In this document: one piece after another, positions 29,725 to 42,300 of the stretch
Position numbering within the stretch: the first letter of the stretch is position 1
Layout of the letters: each line of letters opens with the position of its first letter
From: Eutreptiella sp. 'Long Island Sound 2002'
Taxonomy: Eukaryota; Euglenozoa; Euglenophyceae; Eutreptiales; Eutreptiaceae
Length of the DNA stretch: 64,000 bases
Direction of reading: 5' to 3'
Assembly (NCBI GenBank): GCA_964036045.1
Contig: OZ038380.1
Location: forward strand, 124,292,899 to 124,356,898
Translations under genes and position numbers: made by a program
Notes under the pieces: generated by a model
What the model was told of the DNA's origin: nothing
Database searches by the model: none
Seen by the model: only the letters and a program-made list of their open reading frames with translations

Positions 29725-31712
29725 GTGGGACGCCTGGTTGTGCTCCCTGCGGGCTTGTCTGCCCCGCGCACCGCCTGGTTTACTGGAGCGTCGCCTGTTG
29801 CAGTTTCTGGAGTGGGGCAGGGAAGCTGCCCGTGATCTCAGACAGCCGGAGTTTCTGCGAGTCTTGGCTGTGGCTTTGTCCTCATTTAGCCCTGAGGTTT
29901 GGGAGTCGCTCTTGCATGATTCGACGTCGCCCAAATTGCTTATGCAGCGTATCAGGGAGGAGGTATTGGCGCGGGGTTTGGGGCCGGTGGGGCGTGTGGA
30001 TATCCCCCGCGAGGTCTGGGATAGTTGTGTGCCGGACGGCTTCGCAGAATTGGTAGGCAGGCAGTTTTCTGGGATAATTCCCCCGTCGGATGAGGCGGTG
30101 GTCATGATGAGGGCGTTGCGGGACCAGGGTTTGCTTTTCCCCCTGCCGCCGGGGTCACCTGGGCCCAATGGGGGTGTTTTTGCGATACCCAAGACGGAGG
30201 AGAAGTGCAGTTTGATTGTCAATCTGGTGCCCCTTAATGAGGAGATGCGGTCTCGGCCGGAGAAGTTCTCCCTCCCCTCTGTGGAGGTGTTGGCCCTTTT
30301 GGCGCAGGTGGCACAGCAAGGGTCCTCCTTTTTCCTCCCCTCTTTTTATGCCCGAGCGCGTTGCATGAGGCCGGTGTGGGATATTCTGTCCCTGCCGGGG
30401 GGGGGGGGGGGAAGAGCTGTGCATGTGCCACATCGACCTGAGTAATTGCTTTTGGTCACTTCAGCTGCCGCGCGAGTTCTGGGGTGCCTTTCGCGTCTCG
30501 GATGGAGAGGGGGGGGTGTTGGCTTTCCGGTGCTTGCCCTTTGGGTGGAAGTACAGCCCCCTCCTGTGCCAGCGAGTGTTAGAGGGTCTGGTGGCCGGCG
30601 CGGGATTGTTAGGGGTGCTGGTTTTAATTTACTTGGATGATGTCCTGGTTGTGGGGCGCGGACGCGCGCGTGTGCGAGAGCAGACGGCAAGGGCGGCGGA
30701 GGCGTTGCGCCGTGCAGGTGCTGTAGTCAGCCCAAAGAGTACGTTGGAGCCTGTGCAGCGGCTGGTGTGGCTGGGGAAGGATATTGATTTGCAGGGGGGG
30801 GAGGTGCGGACTGCTGGCAACGCGTGGGAAGCTCTGTTTGCGCATTGGTTGAGGTTGTCTGTGGGACCCTGTAGGGTAAAACGGCTGCAGCAGTTCTTGG
30901 GGCGGGCACAGTGGATATGTCGCCCGGGTTCTGGGCACAGTCCGCACCTGTCTGGTGTGTGGGCTCATGTGCTCTGGGCGCCCCCCCGGCTGCCGTTTAC
31001 CCCAGTGCGTTTGCTTAAGTCTATGTGCGTGGCGTGCGTGCTTGCCAGGAGGCAATGGTCAGTGGTGTCCCTCCCCAGGGTGGTGAAGCGATCGCCGTTG
31101 GTTGTTTACGTCGACGCGGCGCTGGACGCGGGTGAATACCGGCTGGGCCTGTTTTCGATGGATGTGGGTTCTCGATCGGTTGTGCCCGCGGAGCAGCCGC
31201 CCAACCAGCAGTGTGCGGAGGCTGCCGCGCTGCTCTGGGGCTTGAAGCTCATCCTCAATGTAGGCGTTCGGGAGGCCCATTTGTTTGGGGATAATGCGGC
31301 GGCGCTAGTGCAGTTCCTACGGTGTAAAGCCAAGGTGGGGCGTAAATTCCAGCAGTCCATTCTGAAGCGTTTCCGCTACCTGTGGGCGTCGTGCCCAGGC
31401 TTCACGGTATATATGCACTGGGTGCGTGGTTCACATAATCCCGCTGATCCTATCAGTAGGTTGAGTGACAACTTCAATGGAGATCTGGGTTTGGCGCGCG
31501 AGGTGGCGGCGCGCAGGGTTGGGGATCTCTGGGCCTTTCCCGATAGGCGCACGGTTTTTTTGTGGACCCTGGGGGTGCCAATGGGGCCCTTTGTTCTGCC
31601 GCATTCGTGGAGAGCGGGCCTGTGGTCCCCGGGGGGTGGTGAAGGGGGGGCGGAGTTCCACGAGGTTTTTTTGCAGTACCGCTTGGAGGAGTCGGTGGGT
31701 GCAATGACTTGA
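29600..31712 (+). CDS. Reverse transcriptase-RNase H of element 3, frame change at G15
   Basis: The first part reads in frame 2 to the G15 run at 30397-30411; the rest reads in frame 0 to TGA 31710-31712. The start is uncertain because the frame overlaps the recombinase and has no obvious ATG. RT motifs are GGVFAIPKTEEKCSLIVNLV (fingers), HIDLSNCFWSLQLP (motif A Asp), RCLPFGWKYSPLLCQ (motif B), IYLDDVLVVG (catalytic YLDD, about 30630) and LVWLGKDIDL. RNase H follows, with VVYVDAALDAG, CAEAAALLWGLKL, LFGDNAAALVQFL and GSHNPADPISRL supplying Asp, Glu, Asp and the His/Asp pair. All catalytic residues are present. The G-run change is a polymerase or assembly length error, or a programmed slip. 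Confidence 0.88.
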
Positions 31713-31768
31713 GGTCGTGTAGTGCCGTCGCCTGCTTGTAGCACTCGTTTCTCTTGGTGCATGTGATC

Positions 31769-32284
31769 ATGACCCGGCGCCGCCGTAACCGCCGTGCGCG
31801 TAGCGGCGGGCGGAAGCGGGGCAAGAGCCGCTCGCGCAAGCGGTCGGAGGAGGCCGTTCAGCGGCGCGCGGCGCGGCGCCGCGCCGCGCTGCGGGAGAAG
31901 TTGGGAGCCTTGGTGGGCCGCAGGGCCTGTCACCGGGTGCTCCTCCGGAATGGGGTGCGGCTGTACGTCGCGTATGGCGTGCCAGAAGATCCCAAGGAGA
32001 GGGACGACTTCCTGGGTGCCGCGGCCATGGACATCGCCAAGCGGGTTCGGGGGCAGGCGACGCGGCGCACCACCGCGGTTGGGGACCCCGGGGTGAAGCC
32101 AGGGGGCAGGCACACTTGCGGGGGGATGTGGGATGTGGTGACGGGGTCGAGGGGAGGTCAGAGGGTGGTGGTGTCGCTGACGGACTGGAACGGGGGTCGT
32201 CGTACCCCCGTCCCGTATCTATGGGTGCAGGGGTCTTATCCCTTGGTGGTGAGAATAGCTGGCCACTTCAGGCCGTTGGTGTAG
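31769..32284 (+). CDS. Small Arg-rich protein downstream of RT
   Basis: ATG at 31769, 171 codons, TAG 32282-32284. The first 40 residues are almost half Arg (TRRRRNRRARSGGRKRGKSR), then a compact region (HRVLLRNGVRLYVAYGVPED) and a Trp/Gly-rich C-terminus ending VRIAGHFRPLV. The basic arm suggests RNA or DNA binding. Some Ngaro-like elements carry an extra third gene, but I see no hydrolase motif here and no methyltransferase as in DIRS. The function is unknown. It lies 56 bp after the RT stop. Confidence 0.5.
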   Translation: MTRRRRNRRARSGGRKRGKSRSRKRSEEAVQRRAARRRAALREKLGALVGRRACHRVLLRNGVRLYVAYGVPEDPKERDDFLGAAAMDIAKRVRGQATRRTTAVGDPGVKPGGRHTCGGMWDVVTGSRGGQRVVVSLTDWNGGRRTPVPYLWVQGSYPLVVRIAGHFRPLV

Positions 32285-32979
32285 TCTGTTTTTTGGGTGG
32301 TCAGCCGGTCTCCGAGGGGCTGGGGTGGGAGTGTGCGCTCACCCTTTGCTTTGCGTTCTGTGTCAGGTCTCTGAGTGCCACCCTGGGATGGCCGGGCTGC
32401 TTTGCGCCCGGGCATTGCTCGCGCATTTGTGGGCGTTTTTTGGCTTCCATGGCTGCGCCAATGTTCTGGTTGTTGTGTGTGGCTCGTATTCTATCTGCGT
32501 TTTGGCAGGTCCAGTGTGCGCAGGCGGGAGCCCTCCGGGCGATTGTCTGTAGAGGCGGCCCTGCCCTGCGTGGATGTCGCGGGCTGATTTTGTGGTTATA
32601 TGCCGGGCGTTGGTCCTTTGGCCTGCACCGCTGCCACTTTGTTGTGGGTCCGGGGTCCATGCTTTCTTAGGGTTGGAGCTGGGTTGGGCGCTGGCCCGCC
32701 ATTTTGAGATCTGCTGCGGATCTCAGGGGTGCTGCCCTGGGCTGACCGGGCAGCTCTGCGACAGGGCGGCAGTGCCTGACGGTCGCTGTACATTTACCGC
32801 TTCCTCATTGGCGGCGGCAGGGGTCGTCCACGCTCTCTTGGGCTTGGTCTGCGGACGCCTGAAGCCTGGCGGGTGGCGCCGGTGTGTGCGGGGCGCCTTT
32901 GGCGATTTATGTTTGGGGCGGCCGTATACTTCGAGGGTGTGGCGTGCGTTGCGCATGGGAGCCGCTGGGTCTCAGACCT

Positions 32980-33012
<33 letters not shown>

Positions 33013-33036
33013 TGCGGCAGTTTGGCATGAACGAGA
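32285..33036 (+). other. 3' non-coding region of element 3 with G30 tract
   Basis: GC-rich sequence without a supported gene; overlapping frames exist but none shows a domain. An uninterrupted run of 30 G occurs at 32980-33009, close to B1. It could be an RT pause site or G-quadruplex, or have an inaccurate length. Confidence 0.7.
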
Positions 33037-33127
33037 CCCACGAGGAGGCGGCACACTGACGAGATGTGCCACAGGAGACGTGCGTGTTTTGCCTCGTGTT
33101 TGCGTGTTTGCTTGTGGTTTTAGCAAA
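33037..33127 (+). repeat. Split direct repeat B1
   Basis: 91 bp, starts CCCACGAGGAGGCGGCAC and ends TTTTAGCAAA, running straight into A2. It differs from B2 only at the T of TTTTAGC (TTTCAGC in B2). Confidence 0.95.
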
Positions 33128-33243
33128 ATCTTAGCTCAGCCGTGCCTGAGCTTTGGTTTTGCTCGTCGGGTGGTGTGTGTGTGCGCATGCGTGTGTGCAG
33201 TGAGGCTCTGTACTTGTAGAGCATTTTTGCTTGTTGCCAGCAG
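33125..33243 (+). repeat. Split direct repeat A2
   Basis: 119 bp, identical to A1. Its first three bases (AAA) are shared with the end of B1, recreating the junction of a circular intermediate. Confidence 0.95.
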
Positions 33244-33308
33244 CCCACCCGTCCCACCCAATGACGCTATTTGCGACTTCTATTGCCCATACCGGGCTTT
33301 TGTGACTG

Positions 33309-33399
33309 CCCACGAGGAGGCGGCACACTGACGAGATGTGCCACAGGAGACGTGCGTGTTTTGCCTCGTGTTTGCGTGTTTGCTTGTGGTTTCAGCAAA
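33309..33399 (+). repeat. Split direct repeat B2, right end of element 3
   Basis: 91-bp copy of B1. Between A2 and B2 lie 65 bp of unique sequence (33244-33308). Satellite resumes at 33400 with GGTATAAAATAATTCACGG. Confidence 0.95.
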
Positions 33400-36300
33400 G
33401 GTATAAAATAATTCACGGAGGGGGTTACATTATTCACGGAGGTATGCAATAATTCACGGAGGGGGTTTAATGATTCACGGAGGTATGAAATATTTCACGG
33501 AGGGGGTGAAACAATTCACGGAGGTATCAGGTAATTCACGGAGGTATGAAATAATTCACGGAGGTATCAAATAATTCACGGAGGGGGTTAAACGATTCAC
33601 GGAGGTATGCAATAATTCACGCAGGGGCTTAAATAATGCACGGACGTATGAAATAACTCACGGAGGAGGTTAAACAATTCAAGGAGGTATGCAATAATTC
33701 ACGGGGGGTGTTAAATAATTCAGGGAGGTATGAAATAACTCACGGCGGAGGTTCAATAATTCACGGGGGTATCAAAAAATTCACGGAGGTATCAGATAAT
33801 TCACGGAGGTATCAGATAATTCACGGAGGGGGTTAAATAATTCACGGAGGTATGAAATAATTCAAAGAGGGGGTTAAATGATTCACGGAGGTATCAAATA
33901 ATTCACGGAGGGGGTTAAACATTTCACGGAGGTATGCAATAATTCACGCAGGGGGTTAAATAATGCACGGGGGTATCAAATATTTCACGGATGGGGTTAA
34001 AGAATTCACGGAGGTATCAGATAATTCACGGAGGGGGTTAAATAATTCACGGCGGTATCAAATAAATCACGGTGAGGGTTAAAAAATTCACGGAGGGTGT
34101 TAAATAGTTCACGGACGTATCAAATAATTCACGGAGGGTGTTAAATAATTCACAGAGGTATCAAATAATTCACGGAGGGGGTTAAATGATTCATGGGGGT
34201 ATCAAATAATTCACGGAGGGGGTTAAATACTTCACGGAGGTATCAGATGATTCACGGAGGGGGTTAAATACTTCACGGAGGTATCAAATATTTCACTGAG
34301 GGGGTTAAACAATTCACGGAGGTATTTAAATAATTCACGGAGGGGGTTAAATAATTCACGGTGGTATCAAATAATTCACGGAGGATGTTTAATGATTCAC
34401 GCAGGTATAAAATAATTCACGGAGGTATGAAATAATTCACGGAGGTATCAGATAATTCACTGAGGGGGTTAAATAATTCACGGAGGTATGAAATATTTCA
34501 CGCAGGGGGTGATATAATTCACCGAGGTATCAGGTAATTCACAGAGGTATGAAATAATTCACGGAGGGGGTTGAATAATTCACGGAGGTATCAAATGATT
34601 CACGGAGGGGGTTAAACATTTCACGGAGGTATGCAATAATTCACGCAGGGGGTTAAATAATGCACGGGGGTATCAAATAATTCACGGTGAGGGTTAAATA
34701 ATTCACGGAAGATGTTAAATAGTTCACGGACGTATCAAATAATTCACGGAGGGTGTTAAGTAATTCATGGGGGTATCAAATAATTTACAGAGGGGGTTAA
34801 ATACTACACGGAGGTATCAAATAGTTCACGGACGGGGTTAAATAATTCACGGGCGTATCAAATAATTCACGGAGGGGGTTGAATAATTCACCCAGGTAGC
34901 ACATATTTCACGGAGGGGGTTAAATAATTCACGGAGGTATCAAATAATTCACGGTGGGGGTTAAATAAATCACGGAGGTAAAAAAAAATAGCGGAGGGGG
35001 TTAACTAATTGACGGAGGTATCAAATAACTCACGGAGGGGGTTAGATAATTCACGGAGGTATCAAATAATTCACGGGGGTATCAAATAATTCACGGAGGG
35101 GGTTAAATAATTCACGGAGGTATAAAATAATTCAGTGAGGGGGTTAAATAATTCACGAAGGTATCAAATATTTCACGGAGGGGGTTGAATAATTCACGGA
35201 GGTATCAAATAATTCACGGAGCGGGTTAAATAATTCACAGGGGTATCGAACAATTCACGGAGGGGCTTAAATAATTCACGGAGGTATGAAGTAGTGCACT
35301 GAGGGGGTTAAATAAATCACGGAGGTATCAAATAATTCACAGAGGTATCAAATATTTCACGGAGGGGGTTAAATAGTTCTCCGAGGTATGAAATAATTCA
35401 CCGAGGGAGTTGCATAATTATCGGAGGCATGACACGGAGGGGTTAAATAATTCACGGAGGTATCAAATAATTCACGGAGGGGGTTAAATAATTCACGGAG
35501 GTATGAAACAATTCACGGAGGGGCTTACATAATTCACCTAGGTATGAAATAAATCACGGACGGGGTTGAATAATTCATGGAGGCATGAAATAATTCACGG
35601 AGGGGGTTCAATAATTCACGGAGGTATGAAGTTATTCACGGATGGGGTTAAATAATTCACGAAGGTATGAAATAATTCACGGAGGTATCAAATAATTCAC
35701 GGAGGGGGTTGAATAATTCACGGAGGTATAAAATAATTCACGGAGGGGGTTAAATAATTCACGGAGGGATCAAAGAATTCACGGAGGGGGTGAAATAATT
35801 CACGGAGGTATCAGATAATTAATGGAGGGGGTTAAATAATTCACGGAGGTATCAAATAATTCACGGAGGGGGGTTAAATAATTCACGGAGGTATCAAATA
35901 ATTCACGGAGGGGGTTAAATGATTCACGGAGGTATGAAATAATCCACGGAGGGGCTTACATAATTCACGGAGGTACAAAAAAATTCACGGAGGGGGTTAA
36001 ATAATTCACGGAGGCATGAAATAATCCACGGAGGGGGTTAAATAATTCACGGTGGCATGAAATAACTCACGGAGGGGGTTAAATAATTGACGGCGGTATG
36101 AAATACTTCACGGAGGTATCAAATAATTCACGGAGGGGGTTAAGTAATTCACGGAGGTATCAAATAATTCACCGAGGGGGTTAAATAATTCACGCAGGTA
36201 TCAAATAAGTCACGGAGGGTGTTAAATAATCCACGGGGGTATTGGATGATTCATGGAGGGGGTGAAATAGTTCACGGAGGTACGAAATAATTCACGGAGG

Positions 36301-39300
36301 GGTTAAATAATTCACGGAAGTATGAAATAATTCACGGTGGGGTTTAAATAATTCACGGAGGTATGAAGTAATTCACGGGGGGGGGGTTAAATAATTCACG
36401 AAGGTATGAAATACTTCACGGAGATATCAAGTAATTCACGGAGGGGGTTAAATAATTCACGGAGGTATCAAATAATTCACGGAGGGGGTTGAATAATTCA
36501 CGGAGGTATCAAATAATTCACGGAGGGGGTTAAATGATTCACGCAGGTACGAAATAATTCACTGAGGGGGTTAAATAATTCACGGAGGTGTTAAATAATT
36601 CACGGAGGGGGTTGAATAATTCACAGAGGTATCAAATAATTCACGGAGGGGGTTAAATAATTCACGGAGGTATGAAACAATTCACGGAGGGGGTTACATA
36701 ATTCACCTAGGTATGAAATGAATCACGGACGGGGTTAAATAATTCACGGAGGCATGAAATAATTCACGGAGGGGGTTCAATAATTCACGGAGGTATGAAG
36801 TTATTCACGGAGGGGGTTAAATAATTCACGAAGGTATGAAATAATTCACGGAGGTATCAAATAATTCACGGAGGGGGTTGAATAATTCACGGAGGTATCA
36901 AATAATTCACGGAGGGGGTTAAATAATTCACGGAGGGATCAAAGAATTCACGGAGGGGGTGAAATAATTCACGGAGGTATCAGATAATTCATGGAGGGGG
37001 TTAAATAATTCACGGAGGGATAAAATAATTCACGGAGGGGGGTTAAATAATTCACGGAGGTATCAAATAATTCACGGAGGGGGTTAAATAATTCACGGAG
37101 GTATGAAATAATACACGGAGGGGCTTACATAATTCACGGAGGTACAAAAAAAGTCACGGAGGGTTGAATAATTCACGGAGGCATGAAATAATCCACGGAG
37201 GGGGTTAAATAATTCACGGTGGTATAAAATAAACACGGAGGGGGTTAAATAATTGACGGCGGTATGAAATACTTCACGGAGGTATCAAATAATTCACGGA
37301 GGGGGTTAAGTAATTCACGGAGGTGTGAAATAATTCACGGAGGTATCAAATAATTCACCGAGGGGGTTAAATAATTCACGCAGGTATCAAATAAGTCACG
37401 GAGGGTGTGAAATGATTCACGGAGGTATTGGATAATTCATGGAGGGGGTGAAATAGTTCACGGAGGTATGAAATAATTCACGGAGGGGGTTAAATAATTC
37501 ACGGAAGTATGAAATAATTCACGGTGGGGTTTAAATAATTCACGGAGGTATGAAGTAATTCACGGGGGGGGGGGTTAAATAATTCACGAAGGTATGAAAT
37601 ACTTCACGGAGATATCAAGTAATTCACGGAGGGGGTTAAATAATTCACGGAGGGGGTTGAATAATTCACGGAGGCATGAAATAATTCACGGAGGGGGTTC
37701 AATAATTCACGGAGGTATGAAGTTATTCACGGAGGGGGTTACATAATTCACGAAGGTATGAAATAATTCACGGAGGTATCAAATAATTCACGGAGGGGGT
37801 TGAATAATTCACGGAGGTATCAAATAATTCACGGAGGGGGTTAAATAATTCACGGAGGGATCAAAGAATTCACGGAGGGGGTGAAATAATTCACGGAGGT
37901 ATCAGATAATTCATGGAGGGGGTTAAATAATTCACGGAGGTATCAAATAATTCACGGAGTGGGGTTAAATAATTCACGGAGGTATCAAATAATTCACGGA
38001 GGGGGTTAAATAATTCACGGAGGTATGAAATAATCCACGGAGGGGCTTACATAATTCACGGAGGTACAAAAACGTTCACGGAGGGGGTTAAATCATTCAC
38101 GGAGGCATGAAATAATCCACGGAGGGGGTTAAATAATTCACGGTGGTATGAAATAACTCACGGAGGGGGTTAAATAATTGACGGCGGTATGAAATACTTC
38201 ACGGAGGTATCAAACAATTCACGGAGGGGGTTAAGTAATTCACGGAGGTGTGAAATAATTCACGGAGGTATCAAATAATTCACCGAGGGGGTTAAACCAT
38301 TCACGCAGGTATCAAATAAGTCACGGAGGGTGTTAAATAATTCAACGAGGTATTGGATAATTCATGGAGGGGGTGAAATAGTTCACGGAGGTATGAAATA
38401 ATTCACGGAGGGGGTTAAATAATTCACGGAAGTATGAAATAATTCACGGTGGGGTTTAAATAATTCACGGAGGTATGAAGTAATTCACGGGGGGGGTTTA
38501 AATAACTGACGAAGGTATAAAATACTTCACGGAGATATCAAGTAATTCACGGAGGGGGTTGGAACAAATCACGGAGGGGATTGAATAATTCACGGAGGTA
38601 TCAAACAATTCACGGAGGGGGTTAAATAATTCACGCAGGTACGAAATAATTCACTGAGGGGGTTAAATAATTCACGGAGGTTTTAAATAATTCACGGAGG
38701 GGGTTGAATAATTCACGGAGGTATCAAATAATTCCCGGGGGGGGTTAAATAATTCACAGAGGTATGAAACAATTCACGGAGGGGGTTACATAATTCACCT
38801 AGGTATGAAATAAATCACGGACGGGGTTAAATAATTCACGGAGGCATGAAATAATTCACGGAGGGGGTTCAATAATTCACGGAGGTATGAAGTTATTCAC
38901 GGAGGGGGTTACATAATTCACGAAGGTATGAAATAATTCACGGAGGTATCAAATAATTCACGGAGGGGGTTAAATCATTCACGGAGGTATCAAATAATTC
39001 ACGGAGGGGGTTAAATAATGCACGGAGGTATGAAATAATTCACGGAGGGGGTTAAATAATTGACGGCGGTATAAAAAAATTCACGGAGGTATCAAATAAT
39101 TCACGGAGGGGGTTAAGTAATTCACGGAGGTGTGAAATAATTCACGGAGGTATCAAATAATTCACTGAGGGGGTTAAATAATTCACGCAGGTATCAAATA
39201 AGTCACGGAGGGTGTTAAATAATTCACGGAGGTATTGGATAATTCAATGGAGGGGGTGAAAAAGTTCACGGAGGTATGAAATAATTCACGGAGCGGGTTC

Positions 39301-42300
39301 AATAATTCACGGAAGTATGAAATAATTCACGGTGGGGTTTAAATAATTCATGGAGGTATGAAGTAATTCACGGGGGGGGGGTTAAATAATTCACGAAGGT
39401 ATGAAATACTTCACAGAGATATCAAGTAATTCACGGAGGGGGTTAAATAATTCACGGATGTGTGAAATAATTCACGGAGGGGGTTGAATAATTCACGGAG
39501 GTATCAAATACTTCACGGAGGGGGTTAAATGATTCACGGAGGTATGAAACAATCCACGGAGGGGGTTACATAATTCACCTAGGTATGAAATAAATCACGG
39601 ACGGGGTTAAATAATTCACGGAGGCATGAAATAATTCACGGAGGGGGTTCAATAATTCACGGAGGTATGAAGTTATTCACGGAGGGGGTTAAATAATTCA
39701 CGGAGGTGTTAAATAATTCACGTAGGGGGTTGAATAATTCACGGAGGTATCAAATAATTCACGGAGGGGGTTAAATAATTCACGGAGGTATGAAACAATC
39801 CACGGAGGGGGTTACATAATTCACCTAGGTATGAAATAAATCACGGACGGGGTTAAATAATTCACCGAGGCATGAAATAATTCACGGAGGGGGTTCAATA
39901 ATTCACGGAGGTATGAAGTTGTTCACGGAGGGGGTTAAATAATTCACGAAGGTATGAAATAATTCACGGAGGTATCAAATAATTCACGGAGGGGGTTGAA
40001 TAATTCACGGAGGTATCAAATAATTCACAGAGGGGGTTAAATAATTCACGGAGGGATCAAAGAATTCACGGAGGGGGTGAAATAATTCACGGAGGTATCA
40101 GATAATTCATGGAGGGGGTTAAATAATTCACGGAGGTATGAAAAAATCCACGGAGGGGCTTACATAATTCACGGAGGTATAAAGAAATTCACGGAGGGGG
40201 TTAAATAATTCACGGAGGCATGAAATAATCCACGGAGGGGGTTTAATAATTCACGGTTGTATGAAATAACTCACGGAGGGGGTTAAATAATTGACGGCGG
40301 TATGAAATACTTCACGGAGGTATCAAATAATTCACGGAGGGGGTTAAGTAATTCACGGAGGTGTGAAATAATTCACGGAGGTATCAAATAATTCACCGAG
40401 GGGGTTAAATAATTCACGCAGGTATCAAATATGTCACGGAGTGTGTTAAATAATTCACGGAGGTATTAGATGATTCATGGAGGGGGTGAAATAGTTCACG
40501 GAGGTATGAAATAGTTCACGGAGGGGGTTAAATAATTCACGGAAGTATGAAATAATTCAGGGAGGTATCAAAAAATTCACGGAGGGGGTTAAATAATTCA
40601 CGGAGGTATCAAATAATTCATGGAGGGGGTGAAACAATTCACGGAGGTATCAAATAATTCATGGAGGGGGTTAAATAATTCACGGAGGTATCAAATAATT
40701 CAAGGAGGGGGTTGAATAATTCACGGAGGTATGAAATCATTCACGGAGGGGGTTAAACAATTCACGGAGGTATCAAATAATTCACGGAGGGGGTTAAATA
40801 CTTCACGGAGGCATGAAATAATTCACGGAGGGGGTTAAAGAATTCACGGAGGTATGAAATAATTCACGGAGGTGTCAAATAATTCACGGAGGGGGTTAAA
40901 TAATTCACGGAGGACTGAAATAATTCACTAAGGGGGTTAGATTATTCACGGAGGTATGAAATAATTCACGGAGGTATCAAATAATTTAAGGTTAAGTAAT
41001 TCACGGAGATGTGAAATAATTCACGGAGGGGGTTGAATAATTCACGGAGGTATCAAATAATTCACGGAGGGGGTTAAATAATTCACGGAGGGATGGAAGA
41101 ATTCACAGAGGGGGTGTAATAATTCACGGAGGTATCAGATAATTCATGGAGGGGGTTAAATAATTCACGGAGGTATCAAATAATTCACGGAGGGAGGTTA
41201 AATAATTCACGGACGTATCAATTAATTCACGGAGGGGGTTAAATAATTCACGGAGGCATGAAATAATCCACGGAGGGGGTTAAGTAATTCACGGTGGTAT
41301 TAAATAACTCACGGAGGGGGTTAAATAATTGACGGCCCTATGAAATACTTCACGGAGGGGGTTAAATAATTCACGCAGGTGTCAAATAAGTCACGGAGGG
41401 TGTTAAATAATTCACGGAGGTATTAGATAATTCATGGAGGGGGTGAAATAATTCACGGAGGTATTACATAATTCACGGAAGGGGTTAAATAATTCACGGA
41501 AGTATGAAATAATTCACGGTGGGGTTTAAATAATTCATGGAGGTATGAAGTAATTCACGGGGGGGGGGGTACAATAATTCACGAAGGTATGAAATACTTC
41601 ACGGAGATATCAAGTAATTCACGGAGGGGGTTGAATAATTCACGGAGGTATCAAATAATTCACGGAGGGGGTTAAATAATTCACGCAGGTACGAAAGAAT
41701 TCACTGAGGGGGTTAAATAATTCACGGAGGTGTTAAATGATTCACGCAGGGGGTTGAATAATTCACGGAGGACTGAAATAATTCACTAAGGGGGTTAGAT
41801 TATTCACGGAGGTATGAAATAATTCACGGAGGTATCAAATAATTTAAGGTTAAGTAATTCACGGAGATGTGAAATAATTCCCGGGGGGGGTTAAATAATT
41901 CACGGAGGTATGAAAGAATTCACGGAGGGGGTTACATAATTCACCTAGGTATGAAATAAATCACGGACGGGGTTAAATGATTCACGGAGGCATGAAATAA
42001 TTCACGGAGGTGGTTCAATAATTCACGGAGGTATGAAGTTATTCACGGAGGGGGTTAAATAATTCACGAAGGTATGAAATAATTCACGGAGGTATCAAAT
42101 AATTCACGGAGGGGGTTCAATAATTCACGCACGTATCGAATAATTCACAGAGGGGGTTAAATAATTCACGGAGGGATCAAAGAATTCACGGAGGGGGTGA
42201 AATAATTCACGGAGGTATCAGATAATTCATGGAGAGGGTTAAACAATTCACGGAGGTATGAAATAATCCACGGAGGGGCTTACATATTTCACAGAGGTAT

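Larger units (their letters stand above)
27009..33399 (+). mobile_element. Element 3: PAT/kangaroo-like tyrosine-recombinase retrotransposon
   Basis: Split direct repeats in the order A1 (27009-27127), coding region, B1 (33037-33127), A2 (33125-33243), B2 (33309-33399) are diagnostic of PAT/Ngaro-type YR retrotransposons, which integrate from a circular DNA using a tyrosine recombinase. The coding order is Gag, recombinase, RT-RNase H and a small basic protein. There are no LTRs and no DDE integrase. A1 and A2 read identical over 119 bp, and B1 and B2 differ at one base over 91 bp, so insertion is recent. The B1-A2 junction shares AAA, matching the AAA at both outer edges, as expected if the circle recombines at a 3-bp core. 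Confidence 0.92.

Noticed and set aside
27325-31055. Long minus-strand frames over element 3
   Set aside because: They are antisense to Gag, recombinase and RT, whose catalytic motifs fix the coding strand.
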